Shown: piece after piece, positions 12,160 through 24,544 of the stretch | How the letters are laid out: every line of letters starts with the position of its first letter | Numbering within the stretch: the first letter of the stretch is position 1 | NCBI GenBank assembly: GCA_900404475.1 | Contig: OUQQ01000136.1 | Span: 44,529-90,570 of the forward strand | DNA from: Spongospora subterranea | Lineage: Eukaryota; Endomyxa; Phytomyxea; Plasmodiophorida; Plasmodiophoridae | Length of the DNA: 46,042 nt | Direction: 5' to 3' | Program-made: the position numbers and the translations under genes | The notes under the pieces: generated by a model | Databases searched by the model: none | The model's input: only the letters and a program-made list of their open reading frames with translations | What the model was told of the DNA's origin: nothing

Positions 12160-12879
12160 TTAAATGGGTTTAATCTTGAAGTGTAATCCGACTAGAGAAA
12201 ACACGAAACATTTCAGATCTTGAACGAGGAAATAAAATGCCTTGAACCCTTCGGAGTCTTTGCATTTTTCGACGTCCATCAATGAGCCGATTTTGGCAGT
12301 TTCAAAAGAAATGTGCTCGTTGTTCATAACAATTTCCAGCTGTTGTGATCCGACACGATCGGGCACTGGCCATTTACTGTCGTCTTCCCTATAAAACCTC
12401 ACATTGAGAGGTAAAATTAAGCCAGAAATGAAATACGTACTTGAGGATTTCGGAAGTCTCTAAAATTCGAGCAAGTTCTTTTAGAACGCTTGGAGAAACA
12501 AAAACTAATGAAGTGATGTCAGACGCAATACGGTTACAATTAGTACTGACTCACCTTCTTTTCGAATCATTCGATCGTTTTTGTAGTTGGAGTTGTTGGC
12601 ATATCGTAACTTGCCATCAGACCGAAATTCGAATTCTAAAAACTCATGGCCAAACTTTCCCTTGTGTCCGACACTAATCAAACAGAAATACTCAATAAAA
12701 CAGGTATGAATTTTTCGAAGAATGGGGACAAATCGGTAATCCTTAACGGTTGGCAAAACGTTTCAAAGCAAACTACTAAAACTATAAAGTATTGAATATA
12801 AAAGCTATATTAAAACAGATGTGTGGATTGTGCTAGACTCGTACTAATATCGGACATAGAAATCGTCGCTTTTGCTCAT
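12160..12879 (-). CDS. MAGO: Mago nashi, exon junction complex core subunit
   Basis: Four exons: 12879-12845, 12673-12555, 12504-12441 and 12388-12160, with introns of 171, 50 and 52 bp, giving 148 residues, the usual length. With Y14 and eIF4A3, Mago forms the clamp left on spliced mRNA upstream of exon junctions, acting in export, localisation and nonsense-mediated decay. Similarity is strong along the whole length: DDFYVRYY joined to [59 protein letters not shown], and the C-terminal [15 protein letters not shown]. The tiny first exon (11 codons plus two bases) was found by reading back from the conserved YYVGHKG junction. Its presence fits an intron-rich genome. Confidence 0.97.
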
Positions 12880-13014
12880 TGCCAACGACGTCCAATTACG
12901 CCGCACCGATTGCCAAATCGACTAATCAAGATGTCCGCACGGATATATCATTGGGTGGAGCGGAGCCCCGACCCAACAACACCGGCTCATGGCGCAGCCC
13001 AAACTTTTCCTGTG

Positions 13015-13029
13015 TGTACAGTATGTACA
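13015..13029. promoter_or_regulatory. TGTACAGTATGTACA motif upstream of MAGO
   Basis: This near-palindrome lies about 135 bp upstream of the MAGO start codon (12879, minus strand). It belongs to the recurring GTACAGTA word group; the regulatory role is inference. Confidence 0.25.
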
Positions 13030-13384
13030 ACGAGTTGAACTTGTGAGTTGTGACATTTGAATCTGGACGGCGGTAGAGACGATCATAATTCAGATACTAC
13101 TTGGTTGTTTTGTCGATGGGGTCAAAACCACAATGTCACCTGCCAATGGCACGGCATGAAATAGGCGAAGCCCTAACCACGACCATCGATTAGTGTAATT
13201 GTCATCAGCGATTACAGAGGTTATTGGATGCCAAGGCCGCAAGTTATTGGAAATAATATTTTCTCTGCCTTCTGCGACGTGTTTGACCCTCCTTTATCAA
13301 AATGGCATGCCGAAATGACTGGGATTTATTGATGTTACCTTTACACATACACTAGGAATCTGTTACCAGTCGCGCGACTTTCCT

Positions 13385-13394
13385 CTGTACAGTA
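13385..13394. promoter_or_regulatory. CTGTACAG palindrome upstream of the four-helix orphan
   Basis: CTGTACAGTA lies 68 bp before the ATG at 13462, with a TTACTGTG word 10 bp further on. It is the nearest to a start codon of the similar motifs in this window. The role is inferred. Confidence 0.27.
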
Positions 13395-13461
13395 AAATAC
13401 ATCTTACTGTGATACACATTGAAAATCTTTCCCATTCGGGTTTTGTCATTTTCGTAAAGCG

Positions 13462-13926
13462 ATGTTAGGCACGAGCGCTTATGAATTCCAGGACCTAACG
13501 AGAAAACAATCCTCGCTGGCGCTATGGATTCCCGTAGCTTTGGTCGTATCGGCGACAGGGCTGTATCTCAACGCGAAGCTGGCGATTGCAGCCTCGCAGG
13601 CGAACGGGTTGCTTGCGTTAAGCAAAGCGTTCTTCCTGCAGAAAACATCTATAGTGTTCTCCGAGCTCTGGTTCCCTACTCTTCTGGTTTTCGTCGCCCT
13701 GCAACTGTTTGTCGTCGCGTTTTTCTGTAGGAGAGAACATGCCGCAAGGCAAGCTGGAGCTCTTCGTCTTCTGTCCCTCATCATGCTGCTCAAGATCGTC
13801 GAAGCAACGTTGAAGCTTATGGATTCAAATGAATATGTTAACAGATGGCAATTCAACACCATATTCGACTTAATGGGCCAAGCAAGTTTGATGGTCTCTT
13901 ATTTTTTATTTAGTTCTTTCAACTAA
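13462..13926 (+). CDS. Small four-helix membrane protein, intronless, unrecognised
   Basis: A single open frame of 154 residues starting at ATG. Four hydrophobic segments are visible: about residues 20-46 (LWIPVALVVSATGLYLNAKLA), 69-90 (WFPTLLVFVALQLFVVAFFC), 102-122 (LRLLSLIMLLKIVEATLKLM) and 135-153 (IFDLMGQASLMVSYFLFSS). The short loop after the second helix is basic (RREHAARQ). No signal or domain family is recognised. It is transcribed divergently from MAGO and lies 170 bp before the CFAP65-like start, with a CTGTACAG motif 68 bp upstream. Lack of introns sets it apart from its neighbours. A real gene seems likely from the regular helix pattern; function is unknown. Confidence 0.6.
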   Translation: MLGTSAYEFQDLTRKQSSLALWIPVALVVSATGLYLNAKLAIAASQANGLLALSKAFFLQKTSIVFSELWFPTLLVFVALQLFVVAFFCRREHAARQAGALRLLSLIMLLKIVEATLKLMDSNEYVNRWQFNTIFDLMGQASLMVSYFLFSSFN

Positions 13927-14095
13927 ACTCCGTTCTATCTATGTTGTGTGTTGTGTGAACATATATCAGTCTCGAATGTCGCCCCTGTCCGCTCATCATG
14001 CAAGAAAGGGGCTTCAAACACGTTTGCCATCGAACCTAATTTTCAGTTAGTGCCCCTGGTTATCTTGAACTTGGAGACGGCATGATGAAGGGGGG

Positions 14096-17000
14096 ATGAC
14101 CTCCTGTGCCAGTCATAGTCCCAAGGTGGACCTTTTAGAACGCCATCAAACGCGAATCCTGGCCATGGCGATGACTCATCAGGAGCGAATTGATACCTTC
14201 GGTATTGACTGCGGCAGCTCTCTGATTTGGAAAGGATGGTTGGTCCATCGTTGCGCGCTAAACACTCGTGTCATTGATTTGCAGGAGCATTGGCGGGCAA
14301 TATAACAAAGTGCTTACCTTTCGCAATGTGTCTGCCGTCGTCAAAACCCTATCGTACAAACTGCCATCGACCAAAACATTCTACATGGAGTTTCCTGTTC
14401 CTGTCAAGCTACATCCAGGAATGTCCTTTTCCACCACCGTCTCTTTCCGCCCGCCTGCTTTCCAGTCGTATGCGGACGTTATTGAGGTAGAACTCATCGC
14501 CTGCGATCAGCATTTCACCGACGCGTTCAAAGGTTACAGTTGGTCAAGGGACCTTTACCCTTCTAATACAAGGGTGTATTCCTGGTTTGGAAATCTCTCT
14601 ACCGGAATCATTACCTTTCGGCTTTCAGGCGGTAATGGATTAGCCAATGGGACGCGAATGGGCATAGTCCAATGAGGTTTTCGCTGTTTAGGTAGGATCG
14701 CCAGCGTCGATGACATTGAACATCGTCAACTCTGGAGAGTTGGATGCCGATATTGTGTGGTCTGCCTCGAAGCCATTTCAGATCACGCCTGAGAAAGTGT
14801 GCATACCCTCGGGCTCAACATTCTCAGCATCTTGCCAGTTTCAGTCCAATGTGGCGTCTGTGTTTGAAGGACGAGCCTGTTGCCAGGTATGCTCGAATAA
14901 AAATGACGTCATCTTGTGCTCCTTATCAACCATTGATGCCTCATTTGTTAGATTAGCCACGGAGACGTTTCCGAAGAGAAATACGTGCTCGTTTCTGCGA
15001 TATCAAAGTCTGTAAATCAATAGATTCAGTCAATAGTAACTTTAGTTGCTCTCTAGATATCCACAATTGACATTGGATCAACCTCAAGTGGATTTCGGTG
15101 CAGTTCCTGTGGGGAAAACGGCGAAAATCGAAGTTGTTTTGACGAACGTGTCCCCGGTTTCTGCTCAGTTTTCATTGCATGCGCTTGAATCAGATCGTGC
15201 GCCCGTATTTTCTATCAAACCACATTCCAGTGTGGTGAGTGGTCCTGACACAAATGTCATGTCAATTGATGAATTGAATACTCTTCATCAGGTTCCAAGC
15301 AAAGGTTCCGTTGCCGTAGTTGTTCAATATTCCCCAAAGACGCCTCTCACAGCGATCGTTGACCACTTCGAGTTTCGATGTGCCGGCGGGAACGCCATCA
15401 AAATGACGTGCCGTGGGTCGTCAACTGAGATTGAATACAAGCTCGAACCTGTCCGAATTGATTTCAAAGACGTGAGGACACTAACGAATTACATTCGGTT
15501 TGTTGATGACGCAAATGTTAGGCGCTTTTGGGATTGTCACTCCAACAATCTATAGTGATCAGCAATTGCTCCAATATCCAGCCGTTGCGATTTAGGTTCA
15601 CTGGAGGTTATGGAGCATTTCGTTTTGCGCCCGCATTTGGTGAAGTGAAACCTACTTTAACCGCAACGATCAAGGTCAATCTTGAAGTTATCGACAAAAT
15701 GCAGTTGGAGTGTCAACTCTCGCTTAGGTCACATTCACCCCGACCGACACGATCAACTATTACGAACGTGTATATGTTGTTATCGAACATGGTCGCCCTC
15801 ATTTGATTGATCTGATTGGGACGTGTTTCAACGAGCTGATCCGTCCGCCTCCATTTTCTCACGAACTGGTACGTCTGTGATAAAACCGTGTTGCAGTTCC
15901 CAGAAACAACTTGGTTCGTCGAAGGTCGACCACTTTCATCGTCGTTGTGCTATCGGTCTGGGAAGCGTATCCCCTGAAACTCTAGAAAGGCACCAGAGGG
16001 AGAAACAGTTGAGTCTCACGAGTGCCTTTACATACCGGTTTCGTTTAATTTCCGATCAGATTCGAGGTGGCTACTGCTCCTCTCCTGTCGAATTCATCTC
16101 CTGTCAATGACCGGTTCTTGGCCTATATGGACAAAGACAACTCGGGCATTGTCCACATAGTTGAGGCTGATAACGGTCTGAGTTTCGCCTCGTCGCCGAC
16201 CATGAACGGAACTCAAGTTCGGTTCCTTCACGTTAAAAACGGGTCCGACGGGAAAGTAGGAATGCCTTTATCAGCGCCTGTCGTGATTTAATCGCACGAA
16301 TCAGGTTTGTGTGGTATGGCATGATACAAACGGCAACAGTCCCTTCATTGTGTCACCAAAGCAGCGTGATATTCGCCCTCAGACCATCGCACAGTTTCAA
16401 GTAAATCGGCGTCCCCTTATGCATGATCCCTAGCTTTGTTAACGGTTCCGAAAAAGGTTATTTTCAGACCACGCCACGATAGCCTCTATTACTCAACCCA
16501 CCTCTCGTGTACCGCTTACTTCAAGGTTTGGTTGATAGCGTGTTCGTGTTCATCATAACTGATTCTGAGATCACTCAGGTTAATCGCTCGTTCCGTTTAG
16601 TTACGAATTCAACGTTTACCCCGCCCTGGAGTTTGGCAATTCCTGTTCTTGCAGATAGCTTCAGGTGTTGTTTTTGCCGTTATTTGAATTTGTTTCGGTT
16701 TTTTTGGACTAACCTTCATATTTTAAGAATTGGCGCTGAACATTTCCTACCTAAAGGGAGGTTCCATTGCACCAATTTCGAATTTCCTCCAATATGCCAA
16801 CGTTCTACAAGCTATTTGACTGTTCGCCTGTCGAATAGTGGTGAGCAATTCACGAAAATCCAATGCTGTTGGACTCATTGAAGCGTCTGGCCAGGGAATA
16901 CTCCTATGCATTTCGCGTTTCGGAGTCAACAATCTCCCGACAATGTGTTCATCGTGAAGCCGGTCATGGGCAGCGTTGCGGCTGGAGCGTTTGAGATGGT

Positions 17001-20000
17001 CACGTTCGGTTTCCGCCCCGTCAACCTGAACCCTGTCTCGTTCCAGTTCGTGTGCATGGTCAACTATTCTCACGAATGGGAAGTTTCCGTCTCTGGGGCG
17101 GCATATGATGTCAGCCTGGCGGTTTCAGGTGGAGGTCGCCTGTATTTTCACCCAACCTGTCCCGGTCAGTTTTCCAATTCATCGTTTTGATCCCAAAAAT
17201 TCTGATTTGAGACATATAGGTGCGACTTCAACGAAGGCCATGACGATATACAATCGTTCAAGAATCAATGCCTTTTTCCTCATTAATATTGTGATGATGA
17301 AAAAACGTCACTACTGTGTTATTGTAGTTTAAAATTGTTTTTTTAGGAGGGCGAGAGAGTATTCACGGTTGATCGAGACCGGGGGGAGATTGGTGGCAAT
17401 GATGATCTGGTTCTGCATTGGACCTACAGTCCTAAAACTCAAGGAACGGTCGTCGAGAAGGTGATCAGCGTCGCAGTCAACCGGACCATCAATGACGTGC
17501 TGTTTTCCCGACAGATTTCCTGCGAAGTGTTCACCGATGCGTCGATGTCTGTTCATTGCGCGTCCATTCCGCTGTTCCTGAAAGGTGTTGCTCCACAAAT
17601 CACTGCCACAATGGAGTTATTGCCCTCGTCCTCTCAAGAGCATCTCCCTGCTGCTGTCGTTGGCAACTCGTACAATCATCGAATCAAACTAGTCAACACC
17701 TGCGACGTCGATGTTAAATTCAACATAACAGCTGAGGTCAACGATTTTCGTTCGGATGGCTTGTCGTTGTCTTTTCTGACCTCGCCACCAGCTCATGGAC
17801 GCCATATCGGATTCATACAGTATTCGCATTGATAGAGATCACGGATTACTACCCGCTCGTGCTTCCATCGTCATCGATCTGTTCATTACGGTTTGGGTTC
17901 GCACGATTTACCAAGTTCACGTTGTTTGTCGCGGAGGCAGCAGTGCTACGAGCGGGACTCTGTCGAGCTCTGAGGTATGTCGAATCGCCATGGATCATCA
18001 GCACAAGTTGCCAATGTTCTTCACGAAGGCGGTTTGTGATTTGTTGGTGAAAGGCGAAGTTGTTCTGCCCATAGTTGAGATCCAAGATGTGCTTTATGAT
18101 CCGTATCCAATATCGACGTCCTGGGCACTGGCAAGAAACCGTTCGGTACATCAGATGACACAATTCACAGTTTTGGTTCAGGTTGATCCTGACAGTATCA
18201 ACAAATATCTCAGCAGTGACCTTTCACCGCTAGAAATGAAACAGGTGTAGCACTTTCGCCAATTGACCCTCCCATTCGGAATTAACCCATTCTCGTAGCG
18301 AATTCATGGCCCGTTTATCGATGGATACTCAACTGATCTGCCGGACCGGGTCAAAATTGGCTCCATCCATACTGATTGTGATCGCTCACAATATTCACAG
18401 GCAATGCCTTCGTTCGACTGCCGTTTCATGCCCGGTCTGCTGTCCCGCTCATCCAGCCAAATAATCGTCCGGTTGGCCAACGTCGGTCGAGTACCGGTGG
18501 ATCTGAAGATTCGTGGGCCGACCGTTGACGATCTTGAACATGAACTATGGGTCGACCCTGATCAGCAATCCGAAACTCAAAAACGCTATCAGGAGGTTTG
18601 ACGTTTTCCCTTCTTGTTCCATAACAAACATAGCCATGATCGTGTCAGATTCTGAAGCGAAAGGTTTTGACGTTTACTCCCGACTCGGGCCATCTGGAAA
18701 TCGGTGAATCAATGGACATCATTCTCAAGCATGATCATGGACAAGTTCAGACTGTAAACCCAACATCACCGCTACGAATTAGACGACGAACCGCTGTATT
18801 TAGGTGATGCTAGCGTTGATGTTCGATGTGGCGTTGGGAAAGAAGTTCATGTGGAACATTCACGCAGAAACAGCATACCACAGCCGACGATCGTTGACCT
18901 TTATGGGTTGGTGTCGTTTTCGGATCCATTGCAAAAACGGCGACCTGAGTCTGGAAATTGGCAGTCGCAAAACACCCTTTGACGGCGATGCCAATTGGCA
19001 TGTTGGCGAGCGATGTTCCAATTCAGACAATTCGTCTGTATAATAACTGCCCGATGTCGCTTGAGTTCGCGATCAACCATTCGGCATTGACCGCAACCAA
19101 TCACGCCTCATTGGCATATCCCGTGTTTGAGTGCCTGGAAGACTTGGGCACCATTGCCCCCAATTCTCACTACGATATCCACATCAAATTTAGACCATTA
19201 CAGCCTATAGGCTATCAGTATTGGCCATTTCAATATCAATCAATAATCAACGCTCAACATTGTCACAGATCGTCCGTTGAAATCACGGTAGTTGACGGGG
19301 AAGTTCAACGATTGGAGATATATGGCGATGGATATGTCCCTGGAGCAACCAATGCGCCCATGAATTATCCCCAATCGTGGTTGTCTATATCATCGATTCA
19401 GTCTTACGGCCGAGCTGGCAATTTATCTCCAGGATCGATCAACATACCTGACGCCAAGCTGAATCATGTCGGTTGCGCTGACAATCCTGCACTTCATTGC
19501 TCACCTTTGCAGCAGGTGTCGCATCATATAACAATGCTCACGAATATCTGCTCCGACCCAATCGAATACCATTTTGATCTGGAATCAGCGTCTGTTCTGA
19601 GTGCGTTGAGTGTGGTCACTTCTGAGGCGTGTTTTGCCATTAGGTCAGCTGGGTATACAGATGTCTGTATTGAGCCGAGCCAGGGCGTGATCTGCCCAGG
19701 AGAGCATGCTCTTCTACATGTCGAGGTACGGGCCGGCAGTTCACCAGAAATCATCAGGCGGTCGTTATCGTGTGATATATATCGGAGAATCGATAACGAA
19801 CAGACAGATTTGACGTCAACGAGGAAGCACCATCATCGGTAATCTAGAAACCACGAGTTCGATTTCAAAGATGTGTATTGATGATTGGTACAGCGACATC
19901 GTAGCGAATCAAAGTACAGCTCGGTCAAGATTGATGTCTAAAGCTCACTCGAAGTCTATGACTTCTTTACAGGTAAAGCCGTCCAACGTTCAGTGCGTTC

Positions 20001-20680
20001 ATGGCCGAATTCGATTGGCAGGAAGTACCTGAGTGCCAAACGAGACAGGAACCGGGAACTATTGTGAGCAAATTATGGATTGATATCATAGGCCATGTTG
20101 GTTTCAGTGTCAATCCCAAAGAACGCCCCAACAGCTTTCTACCGATGGGACCCAAGGAATCAGAGGGTGAATCTATCTCAGTTTGATACTAGAGAGCTCA
20201 ATGCTGATGAGGGTTGCCGCTCAGGCAATGTTGATGGCGATGTAAACAACCAGGTTGAGACGGCGCTCTCCTGGCTGATGCCAGAATTCATCCCAGGCGA
20301 TGTCTTTGGTCATGATCGATCCCCGACTCCAATTCCATATTTCGTTCATCTCCCGAATCAAGAGATGCCGTCGGCTCCAACCATGCTTCGGGACATTGAC
20401 GACCTCGTCGGCGAGAAGTTAACAAGATACAAAATTAGGTATGTTCTATCAGATGCTTTTTGGTGAAACCGATTTCTCAGCTATGTTTAGGAACAACATC
20501 GAACTCCACAACGAGACGTCCACAAAAGCCCAAACATTCTGCTCATCAGAATTTCAAGATACTGTGAAGCGTGTCGTGAATGAGACATTGCTAAGTCTGA
20601 TATCGCAAATCGACAAAGGTGAATTCAAGCTTGACGCTGCACCGAAGGACGTTATTGTCGAAGGTCTTCTGTTCCAATAA
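14096..20680 (+). CDS. CFAP65: CFAP65-like cilia/flagella-associated protein (ASH/MSP-domain repeats)
   Basis: A long multi-exon gene. The first exons are in phase: 14096-14238, 14285-14486, 14533-14631, 14692-14886, 14952-15007, 15057-15471, 15522-15674, 15728-15868, 15925-16007, 16060-16255, 16305-16400 and 16457-16525, with introns of 46-65 bp. Further exons run to the TAA at 20678; I did not resolve all of them. CFAP65 is an axoneme central-apparatus protein built from repeated ASH/MSP immunoglobulin-like domains. Matching stretches in family order: IWKGWSIGGQYNKVLTFRNV, FYMEFPVPVKLHPG, ISKYPQLTLDQPQVDFG, RPHLIDLIGTCFNEL, SPETLERHQREKQ, GGGRLYFHPTCPG, and near the end FQDTVKRVVNETLLSLI. 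I estimate about 1,600 residues, somewhat shorter than the human protein. The organism therefore makes motile flagella at some stage. The gene ends 94 bp from the end of the cytidylyltransferase gene. Confidence 0.88.
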
Positions 20681-20774
20681 TCAAACATGTTTTTGCACAA
20701 TTTGAAATATTCTGTATTGTAATATTATAATAGCGAACGCTCGTCTTCCTTTTTGGGGCTGTTGAACGCCAATG

Positions 20775-22028
20775 TCACATTGGGGTAGACTTGGCGATGT
20801 GACTAAAGCGTTCGCTACTTTCGCGAACAAACTGATTGAACAACCCATCTTTGGAAAAAAGCTTGATAAAATCGTCAATCAGTTCTTTAGAATTGTCTAC
20901 CCAAAATCCAATGCTGTCAGATATTTCTGATACATTGTCTTTTATGTTATTCTTAATTTCATCGACCTTTCAGTGACGGTGAGTACTTGATTGCAATACA
21001 AAAAAGTGATTCTACCTGCTTGACGACTTTTTCCGCCATTTGAATTCGTTTCTCCCTCAGAAACGAGATATTCATATCTTGCCTGGAAAAGCCACGGGCG
21101 AGATTTCGCCGGACTGTAGATCTGCTTAGCATACGATGCTGTTAAGCGACAAAACGGATTACCAAAATTATCGTAGTCTTTAACGATGCGGTTGATAAGA
21201 TCTGAGGTAGATATACCCTCGGTCCTGAGAAAGTATATTAGCAGGATTCGAGCGTTAACCAACGTCGACGAGATCAACCTTTGCGTTGCGACAAACATGC
21301 CGCGCTCTTTGACAAATCCATAGACATCATCTGCGGCACCAGTGGCATCTGGATAGGGCAGATCATCATGAGCCACGTAATCTATCTTGTGCTCTTGGAG
21401 AAATTCCAAAGTCAGTACCCTGAATAAGTTACAATACAATGGGAAAACAGTAAAAGAAAAATGAATTCGTTTTGAACTAACCAGGGAGACGCCTCAATGA
21501 TTTCATCAACATGTTTGCAATGACGAACGGATTCGTATCGCTCAGCTTCCGTCATAACAGTTTTTCCTTTGTACTTGTGTGTATCCAAATCAGAGCACAC
21601 TCTGAAAAAGAAAAAAAAACAGAATGAGAATTACGGGCAAATGAGCAATTACACAGTAAAATATTTAGAGCCAACGTTGCTACATTATTGAGGTATGTGT
21701 AAATTTACCCAACGATCAAGTGAACCTCATGGTTGGGGAATATGTTCTTCGCTTGCTCAAGAACTCTGGCATGGCCGAAATGAAATAAATCGAATATACC
21801 GTCAGCTACACATTCGTCGTTAGAAACTTAGAAACCCCCGAATATTTGATAAACCGAACCATATACTCTGATAGGACGACCTTCAGGTAGAGGATTCATC
21901 GGCACCTTTTTGACAATCTTACGCTTTTTAACAATTGGAGCATCGGCAGTGGGATTTTCATCTAAAGCTGGCTTTTTCTTTGAGCTCCCATTAGGGGATT
22001 TAGGTTCCGATGACGTGGAATTCGCCAT
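20775..22028 (-). CDS. PCYT1: Choline-phosphate cytidylyltransferase
   Basis: Seven exons: 22028-21860, 21805-21709, 21601-21482, 21419-21279, 21224-21163, 21113-21016 and 20966-20775. All are in phase and give 292 residues, ending in TGA. The enzyme makes CDP-choline from phosphocholine and CTP, the controlling step of phosphatidylcholine synthesis. The nucleotidyltransferase domain shows [17 protein letters not shown] (the HxGH motif), [18 protein letters not shown] and, across an intron, [12 protein letters not shown] stretch [20 protein letters not shown] follows, as in animal enzymes. The C-terminal part ([13 protein letters not shown]...[10 protein letters not shown]) looks like the amphipathic helix that binds lipid bilayers and switches the enzyme on. 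The N-terminus carries a basic KKRKIVKK cluster, a possible nuclear signal. The phosphorylated tail of mammalian enzymes is missing. Confidence 0.95.
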
Positions 22029-22917
22029 TTCAACCGAAGCAACCCCACAAAAACAGAAAGCGCGCGCGTTAATTTATATCAGCGAGCGAATGTGTAGCAG
22101 CTTCGAGTATTTCAGATGCCCATATACAGGCTCTTCACCCTCCCAATTTAGGACGATCCACCCTGGCCCGGTCCTCGCTCTCGCCCGCAAAGGGCAGCAG
22201 CGAATGTTAGCTGGCGATGTGTAAAGAGCAAAGTGGTTTGAAGCACAGGTTGGGGGGCCAAAACAACCGGCAAAAGAGGCCACCGCGAATAAGACAGTCC
22301 GAGTCTCCGATAGACACTGCATGGTGCGCGGCCATTCCTCCAGCACTCTGTGACAGCCGTCAACTGCACTGTCCACAGTGTATCCGCAGTCCGCACCGCA
22401 GCTGGGGTCGCGACTCGCGAGCCCTCTTTCACGCCGTACAGGGTATGGCCTAGCGCAATCGCCAATAATCAAACTGGGTAATTCTGATTCTGATTTGCCC
22501 TCCCGGGAACAAAAATGTGTTGTCAAAACCGAAGTTTCCAAAATCCGCCATTCCCCCCCCCCTATTGCTATTGATGAAGAATTGTTTCCATCCTGGCGTT
22601 TCAAAAGGCTTTTTTTGAATGGTGTTTGATTCTCTAATCTCACTTCTATGGCGTTTGGACCCTGACGTGACTTCGGCCACTATCAGAGTAGGAATTCGGT
22701 TTTGCATTATGAAGATAGCTCGTCGATAGATTCGTACGAAAACCAATGCCGCTCCAAAACCACCGATCCATTGACAATGCAAACAGCTTCGCTCGATTCA
22801 GCATTCAACGCATTGATTCTGCATTTACCTGACGTAGGTGTCAACTTGTCCACCTTCGTGAATTTTGGAAATCAACGAGCTTTTCTTTGCGACCATTGTA
22901 AACATTATTACAATTGT
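22029..22917. other. Intergenic, no recognisable gene
   Basis: About 890 bp between the cytidylyltransferase start and the oxidase stop. Overlapping short frames on both strands lack family features. A run of about nine C residues lies near 22552. Nothing else stands out. Confidence 0.45.
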
Positions 22918-24544
22918 TTATAACGCCATAAGAATGATGGAAACAATAATGGTGACAACAGCAGATACATGAGCCATGAACATAATGGACGAACTGTTTT
23001 TCTTCACTGGCTTCGGCGTTCCATCAACCCACATAATTCCTGTGAGCCCTTGATCAGCGTGTACAGAGACGTGGCAATGCAGAACCACAACTCCATATAC
23101 GTTGGGGATACGGGATCTGACCACCATCTGCCCATTGCCGACATAGGTGTCCAGCCAGTCTCCCTTCTTGTAGAAACCATTGGGCGCGTCGCTCTGAAGC
23201 TGGAACGGCTGGACATGAACATGCAGTGGATGCTGCTCGACGTCCAATGTCCACTCCTCGATCGTGTTCGGCTTCATAATATGGAGGGCTTTATCACGTG
23301 TCGCGCCTGAGAACTGAACCCCGTTCATCGACCGAGTTTCGGTACCAGTAATCGATATCGTGAACGGGGTGTTGGCGATAGCGCTAGCGGGCAAATTGGT
23401 TGTGTCTTGCAGATAATCCTGTCGCTGGAGATTCCATTGACCTATGTCCAGAACTGTCGGCCCGGTTTCCTTGATGGACACCATCGAGACGGTGGCGATA
23501 GGGGTATTGGGCGCGGTGGAATCGATGAGCTGATATGGCCCGCCAGCTGGGCACATGATGGCGACATCGGCACGGGACGGCTGTTGGAACACGAGCTGGG
23601 TTACCATTCGGGGAGTCGTCAGCCATATTCCATCCAGAGCCAGCAGCATGATTTGGCATCCCGGCAGGGAAGCCATCAATATCGTCGACGTCGCTGTGTG
23701 CTGCATACGCCAACGGTACCATTGCCCAGGATTCTGCTGTATATTAGGCTGAACAAATCCATTGATCAAGACGAGTTTCGCTTGCATATTGCCACTGGTT
23801 TGGGCGAACAGCGTGTCGTCGCTCTCAAGCGCGACCGACGCGTGGTCTAATGGCGCAAACTGAAAAATCGAGACGTAAATCTGGGGAAGATCCTTGATGA
23901 AATCGTATGGGGAATTGGTGGCGTCGTCGGTGACGATGAGCATACCGAATGCGCCACCTCCGATCTGATTTGTAACCGATCCATGCGCGTGAGGGTGGTA
24001 AAAGAACGTCCCGCCCTCATGGGGTCCAATCTCGTATGTGTAATCATACGTTGTCCCTGGCAGAACCTGCAGACATATGGTCAATTTCCTCCCGAATGCA
24101 TTCTCAAGGCCAAGCCAATGTTCTTACGCGAATACTGACGTTGTCTTCGGGTTCCTCAGAAGACACGTGTAATCCATGTGTGTGAAGATTGGTCGTATTC
24201 GGCTCGAAAAGACCATTGATCAATGTTCCATGTGGCGTCTGATCAGCGCCAAGATCGTTATGAAGCCGGATCTTCAGCTGGCTATTCTGTCTGAGATAGA
24301 TGATCGGCCCAGGAATGGTTGGGATGCCGTTATTGCCGGCGTACGCCCGGGTTACGTAGGACGCCCCCACTGTTTTGAACTCCATCGGCATCAGGTGCAA
24401 GTCGACCCGTCCAGAGCTGCCGTCGTAGCTGGTCATTGGGCAGTCGCGTAAGTTGTTGCCGGTCACTGTCGTGTCGCATTGCGATCGACCCAGCCCCAAC
24501 AAGACGCTCATCAGAAGCAGCAAACTGACTTGACGACACATCAT
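22918..24544 (-). CDS. Multicopper oxidase, laccase-type, secreted and C-terminally anchored
   Basis: Two exons, 24544-24128 and 24066-22918, split by a 61-bp intron in phase 0, giving 521 residues. Multicopper oxidases couple oxidation of phenols, metals or similar donors to reduction of oxygen to water. All four copper-binding motifs are present: LHTHGLH, YHPHAHGS, EQHPLHVHVQPFQ and LHCHVSVHADQGL. The residue ten after the type 1 cysteine is Leu, the non-coordinating axial type found in many laccases. The N-terminus (MMCRQVSLLLLMSVLLGLG) is a signal peptide. The end, after basic KPVKKNS, is a hydrophobic helix (MFMAHVSAVVTIIVSIILMAL), so the enzyme is probably tethered to the outer membrane face by a helix or a lipid anchor. 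Substrate cannot be read from the sequence; a ferroxidase or pigment role is possible. Confidence 0.93.

Noticed and set aside
15012..15045. A 34-bp intron in the CFAP65-like gene
   Set aside because: Using the donor at 15008 and acceptor at 15056 gives a 49-bp intron and restores the conserved SKYPQL junction.
16038..16059. A 22-bp intron in the CFAP65-like gene
   Set aside because: The donor at 16008 gives a 52-bp intron in the right phase and a better fit to the family.
22969..23850. Plus-strand frames opposite the multicopper oxidase
   Set aside because: They are shadows of a well-supported minus-strand gene with intact copper-binding motifs.
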